From Mesotoga sp. BH458_6_3_2_1 (GTDB lineage: Bacteria; Thermotogota; Thermotogae; Petrotogales; Kosmotogaceae), in contig NZ_JFHL01000027.1 of NCBI RefSeq assembly GCF_003664995.1, positions 27,286 to 91,285 on the forward strand: DNA of 64,000 bases. The letters are read 5' to 3'. Under the pieces are notes generated by a model that made no database searches, had not been told where the DNA came from, and saw only the letters and a program-made list of their open reading frames with translations. Positions 8,839 to 17,717 of this stretch are shown here, one piece after another. Positions within the stretch are counted from its first letter, which is position 1. Every line of letters begins with the position of its first letter. The position numbers and the translations under genes are program-made.

Positions 8839-9363
8839 ACTTTCCCCTCCTACAAAATGAAGTTGAGAACATACTTACGGTATACCATAAAAGACATATG
8901 ACAGATCAAAGAAAACCCTATAAAGAACACTCTTGCCATTCACATAAAACGAGGAATAAAAAGAACCGATGGACTATATTGTTAGTATGATTATACAATA
9001 TGTACTTATCCAAAATAAAACTCCGAAAACCATTGCGCAGACAAGATCTGTAGAGCTCATTGCCGTAATCTAGCACTATACTGGCCATAATGCAAGACAG
9101 AAGAGATCATTCCTGGGAAATACAGTCTCCTGCACAAAAAATCCTTTCATAAAGACAATGTCAGAGAATTTATGACGCAAGATCATCTATGAACGCCGAG
9201 CTAGATTGAGACTCTATTTTTGAGGGCAAGGTTTAGTTGGAAGATTGATTTCATGAAAACAGCCTAATCATATAGAATGGTATTACGAGTAGCAAAACAC
9301 GACATTTTATTATCCCGTCTACCGGAGTTTTGCGATTATGGCATTGTCTCTTGGAGGTGGAAG
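8839..9363. other. Divergent intergenic region with a 16-bp palindrome
   Basis: About 525 bases without a gene. TTACGGTATACCATAA (8875-8890) is palindromic except for one base pair and lies about 40 bases before the binding-protein ATG, where an operator overlapping the promoter would be expected. On the minus strand TTGATC stands upstream of it as a weak -35. The rest is AT-rich with scattered TATA-like words and shows no convincing RNA gene. Confidence 0.5.
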
Positions 9364-9669
9364 ATGGAAAGAGTTACAGTAACCACTGAGGCCAGTATGG
9401 AAGGCACTATAGACAACTTCCTGTTGATGAGGCACAGAGATGTCGAGTCCCTCAAAGAAGCACTTGTCACAGATGATTTCGAAAGAATGATGAATATTGC
9501 GAAAGACTTGAATAATGAGGGAAGATGTTGCGGGTTTGACTTTGTATCTTCGATAGGAACGAAACTCTACGCCGCTGCCTCTGAGAAGAATAAGTTGGCC
9601 TCCGAGATCTGCGTTGATTTTTTCAGCTGGTATATGGCCAGAATCAGGACGGAAGTATTCGGAGAGTGA
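9364..9669 (+). CDS. Hpt-domain-like helical protein lacking the phospho-accepting His
   Basis: A 101-residue protein. The ATG at 9364 is chosen because GGAGGTGG lies 4-10 bases upstream; an in-frame ATG at 9277 has no ribosome site. It is predicted to be all-helical. The segment AKDLNNEGRCCGFDFVSSIG follows the spacing of histidine phosphotransfer (Hpt) domains (HxLKGxxxxxG then a hydrophobic heptad), but the phospho-accepting His is Lys and the LKG triplet is LNN. If the homology is real, the protein can bind a receiver domain or kinase but cannot carry phosphate. pdxA starts 37 bases downstream, so the two may be co-transcribed. The fold assignment rests on pattern only. Confidence 0.6.
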   Translation: MERVTVTTEASMEGTIDNFLLMRHRDVESLKEALVTDDFERMMNIAKDLNNEGRCCGFDFVSSIGTKLYAAASEKNKLASEICVDFFSWYMARIRTEVFGE

Positions 9670-9706
9670 AACGGCTTCGGACGAATAGACATCTGGGAGG
9701 TAGTGT

Positions 9707-10741
9707 TTGATTCTGAAACCTATGGAGCAGCCGGTTCTACCGGAAAGAACATCAGAAAAACCGGCAATAGTCATCACCGTCGGTGATCCTGCGGGGATTG
9801 GGCCGGAAATAGTGTCGAAGGCCATCGCCAATGCGGAGATCTTCAAGATCTGCAGACCGATTGTGATAGCGGAACTCGGGATTCTTCAAAGAGAAATAGA
9901 AAGAAACCATCTCGGCATAAAGATAGAGGCAGTTTCCGAGATAACCGATCAGATGAAATTCCTCCCGGGCACTCTCGCTTTGATCAACATTGGAATTCCG
10001 GATAGACTTCCAGAATATGGAAAAGTCAATAGAGACTGCGGAAGGGCGGCTTTTGAATATCTAAGGAAGGCAGTTGAGCTGGCGGAGGAGGGAAGGATAT
10101 CGGCAATTACAACCGCCCCAGTAAACAAGCTTTCTATCAAAGCTGCGGGAATACCTTACGCTGGTCACACCGAGATTCTAGGCGCCCTGACGGAAACAAT
10201 AGACCCCCTGACGATGTTCGAAATCGCGGGAGAGATGAGAGTCTTTTTCCTATCCAGACACCTATCGCTCATAGATGCCTGCAGAATGGTGAAGAAAGAC
10301 AGGGTCTACAATTACATATTGAGATGCGAAGCGATTCTGAACCAGCTGGGCATACAGCGGCTCAAGCCGATTGGTGTAGCTGCTCTTAATCCCCATGCGG
10401 GCGAAGGAGGTCTTTTTGGAAGCGAAGAGATCGAAGAGATTATCCCGGCAGTAGAGCTTGCAAGAAAGAAGGGTATAGATGTTGTAGGCCCCATAGGTGC
10501 CGATTCGATCTTCAACATGTCTAGAAAGGGTGCCTTCTCCGCCATCATCTCTATGTATCATGATCAGGGACACATTGCAACTAAGACCCTCGATTTCGAG
10601 AGGACTGTCTCGGTAACCCTGGGAATGCCTGTTCTTAGGACTTCCGTGGATCACGGAACGGCCTTTGACATAGCCGGAAAGGGAATCGCCGATCCCACAA
10701 ACCTGATTGAGGCAGTTAAAACCGCGGCGCGCTACTCATAG
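9707..10741 (+). CDS. pdxA: 4-hydroxythreonine-4-phosphate dehydrogenase family (PdxA/PdxA2)
   Basis: Metal- and NAD-dependent dehydrogenase of the PdxA family, 344 residues. VGDPAGIGPEI near the N terminus, AGHTEILG (metal-ligand His), NPHAGEGGLFG, SMYHDQGH and RTSVDHGTAFDIAGKG are all present. The start is TTG at 9707 with GGGAGGT upstream. Classical PdxA serves the DXP-dependent pyridoxal phosphate route, but this window also encodes PdxS and PdxT, which make PLP directly. The enzyme may therefore be a PdxA2-type dehydrogenase acting on 4-phospho-D-threonate or D-erythronate. No matching DUF1537 kinase is present nearby to confirm this. Confidence 0.85.
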   Translation: MILKPMEQPVLPERTSEKPAIVITVGDPAGIGPEIVSKAIANAEIFKICRPIVIAELGILQREIERNHLGIKIEAVSEITDQMKFLPGTLALINIGIPDRLPEYGKVNRDCGRAAFEYLRKAVELAEEGRISAITTAPVNKLSIKAAGIPYAGHTEILGALTETIDPLTMFEIAGEMRVFFLSRHLSLIDACRMVKKDRVYNYILRCEAILNQLGIQRLKPIGVAALNPHAGEGGLFGSEEIEEIIPAVELARKKGIDVVGPIGADSIFNMSRKGAFSAIISMYHDQGHIATKTLDFERTVSVTLGMPVLRTSVDHGTAFDIAGKGIADPTNLIEAVKTAARYS

Positions 10742-10880
10742 ATCTTCAAATGTTCCTCATCGCCCTTCTTGATATGGAGATTTGAGTTGTAGAATGCGGT
10801 CATTTGAGAAGACTAAACTGCGATAAAGTAGATTATGGGCTATAATTGAACTACAAATATTTCTTCAGAAAGGATTCTTC

Positions 10881-11573
10881 ATGAGTACAATTGAGGGCCG
10901 AAGAGTCGATCTGCTGGTATCTAGTGAAAACTCCAACGAAGGATTCAACGCTATAAGCCATATATTGGCCGCCATTCTCGGCCTTGCCGGGCTGGTCCTG
11001 CTAGTTGTTTTTTCTGCCATTCAACAGAAGTGGCTTCATCTGGTAAGTTTTTCGATATACGGGACGACCGTCGTCGTTTCAATGACCTTGAGCGGTCTTC
11101 TTCACTTCTTCCTGTGGTTCAGAAAGTACTATAAGGTCTTCGCGATCCTCGACCACAGCGCGATATACTTGCTCATCGCCGGCACCTACACCCCTTTTTG
11201 TCTCGTCGTAGTAGGAGGCTGGGTTGGCTGGACGGTCTTTGGGATAATCTGGGGACTCGCCATCTTCAATATCATTCTAAAGTCAATTTTCTTCTCCACC
11301 ATGCCGCTGTGGATGTCGATGGCAGGCTATCTATCGATGGGGTGGCTTTCGCTTGCCATGGTCTACAGCGTCTACATACGTGTGGGGTTTTCGGCAATCC
11401 TCCTCCTGCTTCTCGGTGGCTCCTTCTATACAGTGGGCGCAGTGATCTTCATACGGGAGAAACCGAATCCCTTCCCAGGCAAGTTTGGTAACCATGAGAT
11501 CTGGCATATCATGGTCATGCTCGGAAATCTCACCTTCCTCTTGATGATGTTCCTATATGTCCTGCCCTACTGA
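10881..11573 (+). CDS. Hemolysin III / PAQR-family membrane protein
   Basis: Seven-helix membrane protein of 230 residues in the YqfA/hemolysin III branch of the PAQR (adiponectin-receptor-like) family. The zinc-site pattern is intact: SGLLHFF in an early helix, DHSAIYLLIAGTYTPF in the middle, and HEIWHIMV near the end. PAQR proteins of bacteria are thought to be metal-dependent hydrolases affecting membrane lipids; the specific substrate is unknown. The ATG follows AAAGGATTCTTC. It stands alone, with no strong terminator behind it. Confidence 0.85.
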   Translation: MSTIEGRRVDLLVSSENSNEGFNAISHILAAILGLAGLVLLVVFSAIQQKWLHLVSFSIYGTTVVVSMTLSGLLHFFLWFRKYYKVFAILDHSAIYLLIAGTYTPFCLVVVGGWVGWTVFGIIWGLAIFNIILKSIFFSTMPLWMSMAGYLSMGWLSLAMVYSVYIRVGFSAILLLLLGGSFYTVGAVIFIREKPNPFPGKFGNHEIWHIMVMLGNLTFLLMMFLYVLPY

Positions 11574-11815
11574 TTTGTCTAAATGAACGATCTGATTCGG
11601 TCAAAACTTAACCACACAGGATAACGCGTGATAGAATTCTCAGTTCTTAACAAAAATCAAATAAACTGGCCGCAGAATCTTCTCTTCATTGTTCTTCCCC
11701 CTCTTTATACAAAGCTTTTGCCGTACCGTCGCCGAGTCTTCGAAATTCATATCTTGAATTAATTGAAATGGAGTGCAATAAATTGAAGTGTACTTAAATA
11801 TATTTAAGGTATAGT
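11574..11815. other. Intergenic, AT-rich, no gene seen
   Basis: This stretch between the PAQR gene and the promoter of the YvlB-like operon becomes increasingly AT-rich toward 11.8 kb. No open frame with a ribosome site, no RNA gene and no strong hairpin is visible. Confidence 0.5.
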
Positions 11816-11880
11816 TTGACTTTTCAAGTTAAAAGTTGTATAATGAACATAGTTGAAAACTATTTACGTTCAACTTATGT
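11816..11880 (+). promoter_or_regulatory. Promoter and stem-loop/operator of the YvlB-like operon
   Basis: TTGACT (11816-11821) and TATAAT (11839-11844) are separated by exactly 17 bp, the best sigma-70 promoter in the window. The spacer contains ACTTTT-N6-AAAAGT. Downstream, CATAGTTGAA pairs with TTCAACTTATG (about 11849-11880) around a short loop in the 5' leader, and GGAGGTGG with ATG at 11896 follows. The DUF2089 protein encoded first has zinc-ribbon and helix-turn-helix features, so autoregulation through one of these inverted repeats is plausible. Confidence 0.65.
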
Positions 11881-11895
11881 TTTGGAGGTGGACCG

Positions 11896-12270
11896 ATGAA
11901 ATACTCAATAAGCAACTGTCCCGTCTGTGGGGGGAAAATGACAATCACAGAATACAAGTGTGATAGTTGTGGAACAACTATTAGGGGAAGATTTGAGCTT
12001 GACGATATCATGAAACTCTCTGCCGAGCAACTTGACTACCTCAAGACTTTCATTAAGAATCGAGGTAACCTTTCTGAGGTTCAGAAGGAGCTGGATATTT
12101 CCTATCCTACAGCCAGAAATAGACTCGAGGATATTGTGAGAGCAATGGGCTACCAAGTTGTCGACAAAGACAGAGAAGAGGCTTCCAGAATTCTTGAGAA
12201 ACTGGAATCTGGTGAACTGCAGCCCGACGAAGCTCTTGAGATGCTAAGAAGAGTTAGAAAAAAGAAGTAG
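11896..12270 (+). CDS. DUF2089 zinc-ribbon/helix-turn-helix protein
   Basis: A 124-residue probable DNA-binding regulator. CPVCGG...CDSCG (residues about 7-27) is a zinc ribbon. The middle (LSAEQLDYLKTFIKNRGNLSEVQKEL...SYPTARNRL) reads as a sigma-like helix-turn-helix, the core of DUF2089. The last 30 residues (ILEKLESGELQPDEALEMLRR) form a SHOCT-like helical hairpin that recurs in the next two gene products. It opens an operon with 10-, 6- and 23-base gaps. In Bacillus, related yvlA-D genes respond to envelope stress; a similar job here is inference. Confidence 0.8.
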   Translation: MKYSISNCPVCGGKMTITEYKCDSCGTTIRGRFELDDIMKLSAEQLDYLKTFIKNRGNLSEVQKELDISYPTARNRLEDIVRAMGYQVVDKDREEASRILEKLESGELQPDEALEMLRRVRKKK

Positions 12271-12280
12271 GTGGTTTTAT

Positions 12281-12643
12281 ATGGATAGAGAAGAAGTCTT
12301 GAAGATCTTGAAGTTAATAGCCGACGGCAAGATCTCTCCTGAGCAGGGAAGGGATCTTCTTGAAGAGTTTATCGAATCATATTCAGAAGAAAGATCTGGA
12401 AGGAAGTTTATCATAGAGGTTGTGGATAACTTTACCGGAAAAGTGGAAGCGAATATAAAGTTGCCCGTTAGGTTGGCAAGGTTTGTAGGAAACTTCGTTA
12501 AAGAAAAGGACGCGAATTTTAGAATAGGTGGAAGAGTGATTGATTACAATCTAAAGGAAGTGCTTGACGAGGTAATCAAGACCAGAGAGTCGGTTGAAAT
12601 TGAAACCGAGGACAAGAGAGTAACGATAAAGGTAGAGGAATGA
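12281..12643 (+). CDS. SHOCT-like domain protein of YvlB-type operon
   Basis: Small 120-residue cytoplasmic protein without membrane segments. Residues 3-32 (EEVLKILKLIADGKISPEQG...) form the same short helical hairpin seen at the C terminus of the preceding and following products. The remainder alternates short strands (KFIIEVVDNFTGKVEANIKLPVRLARFVGNF) and ends in an acidic strand pair. Homologues are usually uncharacterised genes beside DUF4097 genes. It lies 10 bases after the DUF2089 gene and 6 bases before the DUF4097 gene, so it is surely co-transcribed. Function unknown; adaptor or anti-sigma-like roles would fit. Confidence 0.75.
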   Translation: MDREEVLKILKLIADGKISPEQGRDLLEEFIESYSEERSGRKFIIEVVDNFTGKVEANIKLPVRLARFVGNFVKEKDANFRIGGRVIDYNLKEVLDEVIKTRESVEIETEDKRVTIKVEE

Positions 12644-12649
12644 GGGGGT

Positions 12650-13750
12650 ATGGTCGTGGAAAAGAAGTTTGAATTCGAAAGCGCTGGCATTGAGATCTTG
12701 AAGGTTACCTCGGCAAGCGCAGATCTTCAGATCGACCTTGTTGAAGATGGAAACGTGGTTGCATTTGTTGAAGTGGATTCGAATGATTACGTTCCCGAAG
12801 CCGAAAGGTCAGGAAAGAAGCTTACGATAAAATTTCAGAAGGGTTCTAACATCAATATTCCTTTCATAAAGAATTTATTTGACGGTGGGGCCGATTTGAA
12901 GAGCATAAGGCTTCTTGTCCCGAAGAACATTCAAGAACTCGATGCAAACAACGCTTCCGGTGATGTCAATATCTCAGATTTCGATCTGAGGAGTCTGAAG
13001 ATAAACAACGTTAGCGGTGACGTGAAGATTGAAAACTGTTCGATGAATGAGTTTAGCTTGAGCACGGTAAGTGGAGATCTGACTTTCGTTGCATCGAATT
13101 ACCGCAGAGGCAAATTCGGATCAGTGTCGGGTGATCTCAGCATAAAGGGGCTTCCTCCGATGGAAAGAGAAACGATAGTCTCTTCAGTTAGCGGAGACGC
13201 CATTATCTCCTATTCGGGAGAGCCTAAATTTGATGCTACAATCTCCTCTGTGAGCGGGGACATCTCATCTGATGTTGGTCTTGTGAAGGTAGATAAGAAA
13301 CACTATAGATCGGGAAACGGTGAATCGCAGGAGTATTTGAAAATGAACAGTGTTTCGGGAGATCTCATCATTAGTACGAAGTACACGGGGACTCCGGCGA
13401 AGGAAGTCAAGGTTGAATCTAGAACAGTCTCTTCGGAAGAGAAGAAGGGACATAGATCGGCCGTTGTCGAGGAAAACCTTCAGGATCAGGAGACGAGTAA
13501 GATTCTTCTTCTCTTCAAAGAAGGCAAACTGACAAAGGAATATGCCTTTGAGATGCTCGGCATTCTCGGATACTCGGAGCAGGAGATTGAAGAGATGCTT
13601 GAAGTGGACGAAGAGCTTCGGAAGCTCAAGGACTCGGTAGATGTAGTAATCAAAGACGAAGATGCCAAAAACGAGGAGTCTCCCGAAGCTCCAGAAGAGC
13701 CAGATGCACCCGAACAACCGAATGCTCCCGAAGAACCGAAATCAATCTGA
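12650..13750 (+). CDS. DUF4097 beta-helix-like protein with SHOCT-like tail
   Basis: A 366-residue protein of the YvlB/DUF4097 family. Its body (about 20-250) is a right-handed beta-solenoid-like repeat. The motif SGD recurs seven times (ASGDVN, VSGDVK, VSGDLT, VSGDLS, VSGDAI, VSGDIS, VSGDLI), each starting a short strand. Around residues 282-312 a helical hairpin (LLFKEGKLTKEYAFEMLGIL) repeats the SHOCT-like motif of the two upstream proteins. The C terminus is a Pro/Glu-rich tail of APEEP-like repeats. No signal peptide or membrane helix is visible. Co-transcribed with the LiaF-like membrane protein behind it; likely part of an envelope-stress sensing set, exact role unknown. Confidence 0.8.
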   Translation: MVVEKKFEFESAGIEILKVTSASADLQIDLVEDGNVVAFVEVDSNDYVPEAERSGKKLTIKFQKGSNINIPFIKNLFDGGADLKSIRLLVPKNIQELDANNASGDVNISDFDLRSLKINNVSGDVKIENCSMNEFSLSTVSGDLTFVASNYRRGKFGSVSGDLSIKGLPPMERETIVSSVSGDAIISYSGEPKFDATISSVSGDISSDVGLVKVDKKHYRSGNGESQEYLKMNSVSGDLIISTKYTGTPAKEVKVESRTVSSEEKKGHRSAVVEENLQDQETSKILLLFKEGKLTKEYAFEMLGILGYSEQEIEEMLEVDEELRKLKDSVDVVIKDEDAKNEESPEAPEEPDAPEQPNAPEEPKSI

Positions 13751-13773
13751 TTGGAAAAGAAGGTGATAATGAA

Positions 13774-14739
13774 ATGAAATTCGGAGCGCTATTTGCGATT
13801 TTTCTGGGGATATTGATCATTCTGTCGGTTACTCACATAATTCCTAGCTTTGCTTTCGCGATAGAGATTTTCTTTGCCATTGTATTCCTCTATCAGGGAT
13901 TTAAGATATTCAGAAGATTCAAGGCGGAGTATATGGGCAGTCTCATCTTCGGGGCGATTCTTGTCACCGATCTTTTAATTGGTTTTAATATTATCAAGGG
14001 CTTCAGAGGATGGGGCTTCTGGGAACTCGTGGTAGCCATGATAGGATCATATATCGTTGGTTGGGGCATAGTAACTCTTTTCAGAAAAAGCTTTAAGCTA
14101 GGAAAGACACAAAGTTCTACTAGGCAGGTCCTGAACATATCGAGACCAAAGGAGTTTGATGAGCTCGAAATAGAACTCGAGGCAAACCTAACAAAGGTAC
14201 TATTGATGGACAACACTTCAAACGGCATCGACGCCAATGTAAGTTTTGACAAACTGAGTTTCAATGGAGATCTGAAATATGATATGGATAAGGCTAGAGC
14301 TGTTTTGAAGGCGAAATGCAAGGCAAAATCGGGTGTTTCGAGTGTTCTTTCCAAGTCAAGAATGAACCTTGAGATCAACGCTGAGTCCATTCTTAGGGTA
14401 GAGGCTACACTAGATGGAGCTGATACAGTTCTTGATTTTTCGAATCTCAATCTGGATAGGGCTACAGTCAAGACCTCATTGTCCAGGCTGTCAATAATTC
14501 CTTCTGAACGGCGTGACTCGATAATAGATATCGATTGCGAAGTTACTTCCCTGAACATCAGGGCCCCAAAAAATGTTGGACTCAGTATTGTTCACGAAGG
14601 GGAGTTGAACTGGAGTAACTTCAACAATCTCATGGAGAGAGAAAAGGGTTATGTCTCCAATAACATCGACAAAACTGCAACCACCTGCCAGATTAACGTA
14701 AAGTCAGATATGTCTAAGATCTCAATCGACTGGATATAG
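13774..14739 (+). CDS. LiaF/LiaI-like membrane protein with C-terminal beta domain
   Basis: A 321-residue protein with three or four membrane helices in the first 110 residues (FGALFAIFLGILIILSVTHII; FAIEIFFAIVFLYQGF; LIFGAILVTDLLIGF; ELVVAMIGSYIVGWGIVTLF). A soluble C-terminal beta-rich domain (about 130-321) resembles the adhesin-like domain of LiaF/YvqF and the toast-rack family. Such proteins are part of cell-envelope stress circuits in Firmicutes. The ATG at 13774 is preceded by GAAGGTGATA. It is the last gene of the operon and is followed by a strong terminator. Confidence 0.75.
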   Translation: MKFGALFAIFLGILIILSVTHIIPSFAFAIEIFFAIVFLYQGFKIFRRFKAEYMGSLIFGAILVTDLLIGFNIIKGFRGWGFWELVVAMIGSYIVGWGIVTLFRKSFKLGKTQSSTRQVLNISRPKEFDELEIELEANLTKVLLMDNTSNGIDANVSFDKLSFNGDLKYDMDKARAVLKAKCKAKSGVSSVLSKSRMNLEINAESILRVEATLDGADTVLDFSNLNLDRATVKTSLSRLSIIPSERRDSIIDIDCEVTSLNIRAPKNVGLSIVHEGELNWSNFNNLMEREKGYVSNNIDKTATTCQINVKSDMSKISIDWI

Positions 14740-14756
14740 AAGCTTCATTTTATCTG

Positions 14757-14780
14757 CCGGCCCTGTGGCCGGTTTTTTTT
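14757..14780 (+). terminator. Rho-independent terminator of the YvlB-like operon
   Basis: CCGGCC (14757-14762) pairs with GGCCGG (14767-14772) around a CTGT loop, followed by eight T residues (14773-14780). It lies about 18 bases after the stop codon. Confidence 0.9.
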
Positions 14781-14913
14781 GGACCGGTCCGTTTGGCAAA
14801 GATCAGCCGGGTTCAAGAGTCGAAAGTCGTTTATTATTATATAATCAGGATACCGGATAGGTTTTTCCCGGAATTTTTTGCTCGCGAATCAGGGCAGAGG
14901 CAGGGGGCGCTCC

Positions 14914-16230
14914 TTGGACAAGTGCAGAATCGACCCAAGGGTTTTCAAAGTACCGATTGACAAGATGAGAGCCGGCTACTATTCTGACAAATACTTTACG
15001 AGACTTGTCGAAGTCCTCAAAAAGGCAGATAAGAAGTCAAGGGTGCTATACCAGCTCTTCCCGAGAAGAGACGCGACAATAGTGGGAATTGACGAAGCGC
15101 TCGCCATTCTTCGTTTTGGGACCGGTTATTACTCGAATGAAGAAGAGGCGAAGAGGCTCTTCGAAGAGGTACTGGAGATTGAGAAGGAGGTCAACCACGC
15201 AGCCTGGGAAATGGACCCTCGGGCTTTGGTGGAACTCACAGCTCGAAAATGGGATCTGAAGATGAAGTTGAATGATCTCTGGATTGACAAATGGCCCGAA
15301 CTCGAAGTTTGCGCGCTGTACGACGGCGATGAAGCAAAGGACATGGAACCGGTAATGACTATAGAAGGCGACCCCAGATACTTCTCCTATCTAGAAACCA
15401 TATTGCTGGGTGTTATAGCGAGAGCCTCTTCAACGGCGACTGCCGTCAAGTCCGTCGTGAAGGCGGCCAGAGGCAAGGAGATACTCTTCTTCAGCGCGCG
15501 ATTCGACCATTTCTGGACTCAGGCAACGGACGGATACGCGGCGCTCAAGGCCGGTGCCTTTGGTGTATCTACAGATGCGAACGCCGACTACTGGGGAGTT
15601 GAGAGCATGGGGACGATACCTCACGCGCTTATCGCAGTGTATAACGGAGATACGGCCGAGGCCGCAATGGCTTTCGATCGTTACATAGAGGGCGGAGTCA
15701 ATCGAATAATCTTGGTCGATTGGGACAACGACGTAATCGGAACGACGATCGATTGCGTTGCCCGCACGTATAAGGCCGAGACCGGTGAGGACTTCATACC
15801 TGGCAAAACCGATCCTTCGGTTGTCATAGGTCCGGGAAAGGGAAAGATATGGGGCGTGAGATTCGATACTTCTGGCAGCCTGAGAGACGTTTCTGTCGTC
15901 CCGAAAGACTCTTCCTCGCTGGGAGTCTGTCCCGAACTGGTCTGGAGAGCTAGAAGGGAATTCGACAGGTGCGGAATGAAGGATTTGAAGATAGTCGTCT
16001 CGGGCGGTTTCACGGCGGAGAAGATAGATCTCTTCGAAAAGCTTGATGTCCCCGCGGATGTTTACGGGGTCGGTTCATCTCTGTTGAAAAACAAGCTGGA
16101 CTTCACGGCAGATATCGTGGAGGTTGAAGGAAGACCCTGCGCAAAAGTCGGAAGAGGAAAGAAAGAGGCTCCAAGATTGGAAAAAGTAGCGAGTAACTAT
16201 TGGAACAACGATAAAGAGGAGAGGTGTTGA
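14914..16230 (+). CDS. Nicotinate phosphoribosyltransferase family protein
   Basis: Type II phosphoribosyltransferase-fold enzyme of about 438 residues that should convert nicotinate and PRPP to nicotinate mononucleotide in NAD salvage. Visible landmarks are [13 protein letters not shown] near the N terminus, [67 protein letters not shown] and SGGFTAEKI with GVGSSLL, which form the PncB/quinolinate-type barrel. The TTG at 14914 is preferred, six bases after AGGGGG; an in-frame TTG at 14878 has no such site. The end overlaps the region just before pdxS, linking NAD and PLP synthesis in one operon. Confidence 0.85.
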   Translation: MDKCRIDPRVFKVPIDKMRAGYYSDKYFTRLVEVLKKADKKSRVLYQLFPRRDATIVGIDEALAILRFGTGYYSNEEEAKRLFEEVLEIEKEVNHAAWEMDPRALVELTARKWDLKMKLNDLWIDKWPELEVCALYDGDEAKDMEPVMTIEGDPRYFSYLETILLGVIARASSTATAVKSVVKAARGKEILFFSARFDHFWTQATDGYAALKAGAFGVSTDANADYWGVESMGTIPHALIAVYNGDTAEAAMAFDRYIEGGVNRIILVDWDNDVIGTTIDCVARTYKAETGEDFIPGKTDPSVVIGPGKGKIWGVRFDTSGSLRDVSVVPKDSSSLGVCPELVWRARREFDRCGMKDLKIVVSGGFTAEKIDLFEKLDVPADVYGVGSSLLKNKLDFTADIVEVEGRPCAKVGRGKKEAPRLEKVASNYWNNDKEERC

Positions 16231-16232
16231 AA

Positions 16233-17111
16233 ATGGAAGCAAAGGGAACCTGGACAGTAAAAAAAGGGTTCGCTGAAATGTTCAAGAACGGCGTAATCAT
16301 GGACGTTACGAATCCCGAGCAGGCAAAGATAGCTCAGGATGCCGGAGCCACTGCAGTAATGGCTCTTGAAAGAGTACCGGCGGACATTCGAAAAGAGGGC
16401 GGAGTAGCCCGAATGGCAAAGATTGGTCTCATCAAGGAGATCATGGAAACTGTAACGATCCCTGTAATGGCCAAAGCTAGAATCGGCCACATCGCCGAAG
16501 CGAAGATCCTCGAGGCTATTGGCGTTGACTTCATCGACGAATCGGAGGTTCTTACCCCTGCAGATGACAAATATCACATAGACAAGAGAATCTTTACCGT
16601 CCCCTTCGTTTGTGGAGCGAGAAATCTCGGAGAAGCAGTCAGAAGAATCGCCGAGGGAGCCGCGATGATCAGAACAAAGGGAGAGGCCGGCACAGGAAAT
16701 ATCATCGAGGCAGTCAAGCACATGAGAACCGTCAATGAAGAAGTGAGAAAGGTCCAGATGATGAACGATGCCGAACTCGTCCACTACGGAAAGGAAATCG
16801 GTGCGCCTGTCGAAATCCTCAGTCAGGTAAGAGAGCTCGGAAGGCTTCCCGTTGTCAATTTCGCCGCAGGCGGAGTGGCTACACCGGCCGATGCGGCTCT
16901 CATGATGATGCTCGGCTGCGACGGAGTCTTCGTCGGTTCGGGAATCTTCAAGTCAAAGGATCCCGCAAGAATGGCCAAAGCGATAGTCGAAGCAGTTTTG
17001 CATTATGACAATCCCGAAGCGCTGGCAGAGATCTCCGAGAACGTAGGAGATGCAATGGACGGCCTCGAGATCGAGACTCTTGAAGTTAGAATGGAAGAAA
17101 GAGGCTGGTAA
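16233..17111 (+). CDS. pdxS: Pyridoxal 5'-phosphate synthase, synthase subunit
   Basis: PdxS (SNZ family) makes PLP from ribose 5-phosphate, glyceraldehyde 3-phosphate and ammonia supplied by PdxT; twelve copies form a double hexamer. The (beta/alpha)8 barrel shows [16 protein letters not shown] with the Asp of the active site, [14 protein letters not shown] with the first Schiff-base Lys, [20 protein letters not shown] (phosphate loop) and the second-site region [13 protein letters not shown]. The ATG at 16233 is chosen because GAGGTG ends six bases before it and the resulting N terminus aligns with known PdxS; GTG 16224 and TTG 16227 are alternatives. pdxT follows after three bases. Confidence 0.95.
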   Translation: MEAKGTWTVKKGFAEMFKNGVIMDVTNPEQAKIAQDAGATAVMALERVPADIRKEGGVARMAKIGLIKEIMETVTIPVMAKARIGHIAEAKILEAIGVDFIDESEVLTPADDKYHIDKRIFTVPFVCGARNLGEAVRRIAEGAAMIRTKGEAGTGNIIEAVKHMRTVNEEVRKVQMMNDAELVHYGKEIGAPVEILSQVRELGRLPVVNFAAGGVATPADAALMMMLGCDGVFVGSGIFKSKDPARMAKAIVEAVLHYDNPEALAEISENVGDAMDGLEIETLEVRMEERGW

Positions 17112-17114
17112 GGG

Positions 17115-17717
17115 TTGAAGATCGGTGTTCTCGGAATTCAAGGCGCTATACAGGAACATCTATCGATTCTCAGGAAGGCAGGAGTGGAACCGTCCTGGGT
17201 GAAGGATCGGAAGGAGCTCGATTCAGTCATGGCGTTGGTAATGCCGGGCGGAGAGTCGACCACTATGATCAAACTCTTGAAGAGGTTTGAAATGTGGGAG
17301 ACCCTCAGGGATAGGATAGAAGATGGAATGCCGGTCCTGGCAACCTGCGCGGGCATGATTCTCCTGTCGAAGACGATCGAAAACGTCGTTAATCAGGACT
17401 CTTTGGGCGTTCTAGACATTAGCGTCAAGAGAAACGGTTACGGCAGGCAGATCAACAGCTTCGAGGTCGATCTACAGATCGACGAGATTGGACCCGAACC
17501 ATTCAGGGCAGTATTCATAAGAGCTCCGAAGATCGAATCGATCTGTGACGAAGTAAGAGTCCTCACAAGCTACGAAGAATTGCCGGTTCTCGTTCGCCAG
17601 GGCAACGTGCTGGCAGCCTCCTTCCATCCTGAACTTACCGGAGATTTGAGGATTCACCGGTACTTTCTAAAGATGGCCGAAGCGGCTGGACAGAGGATTG
17701 AAAAATGTGCAGAATGA
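17115..17717 (+). CDS. pdxT: Pyridoxal 5'-phosphate synthase, glutaminase subunit
   Basis: PdxT (SNO) class I glutaminase, 200 residues, which hydrolyses glutamine and channels ammonia to PdxS. IGVLGIQGAIQEH at the N terminus, MPGGESTTMIKLL (oxyanion region), TCAGMILL with the nucleophile Cys79, and SFHPELTGD carrying the His-x-Glu of the triad are all intact. The start is TTG at 17115 with AAGAGGCTGG upstream. Its 3' end overlaps the next amidotransferase gene by 13 bases. Confidence 0.95.
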   Translation: MKIGVLGIQGAIQEHLSILRKAGVEPSWVKDRKELDSVMALVMPGGESTTMIKLLKRFEMWETLRDRIEDGMPVLATCAGMILLSKTIENVVNQDSLGVLDISVKRNGYGRQINSFEVDLQIDEIGPEPFRAVFIRAPKIESICDEVRVLTSYEELPVLVRQGNVLAASFHPELTGDLRIHRYFLKMAEAAGQRIEKCAE

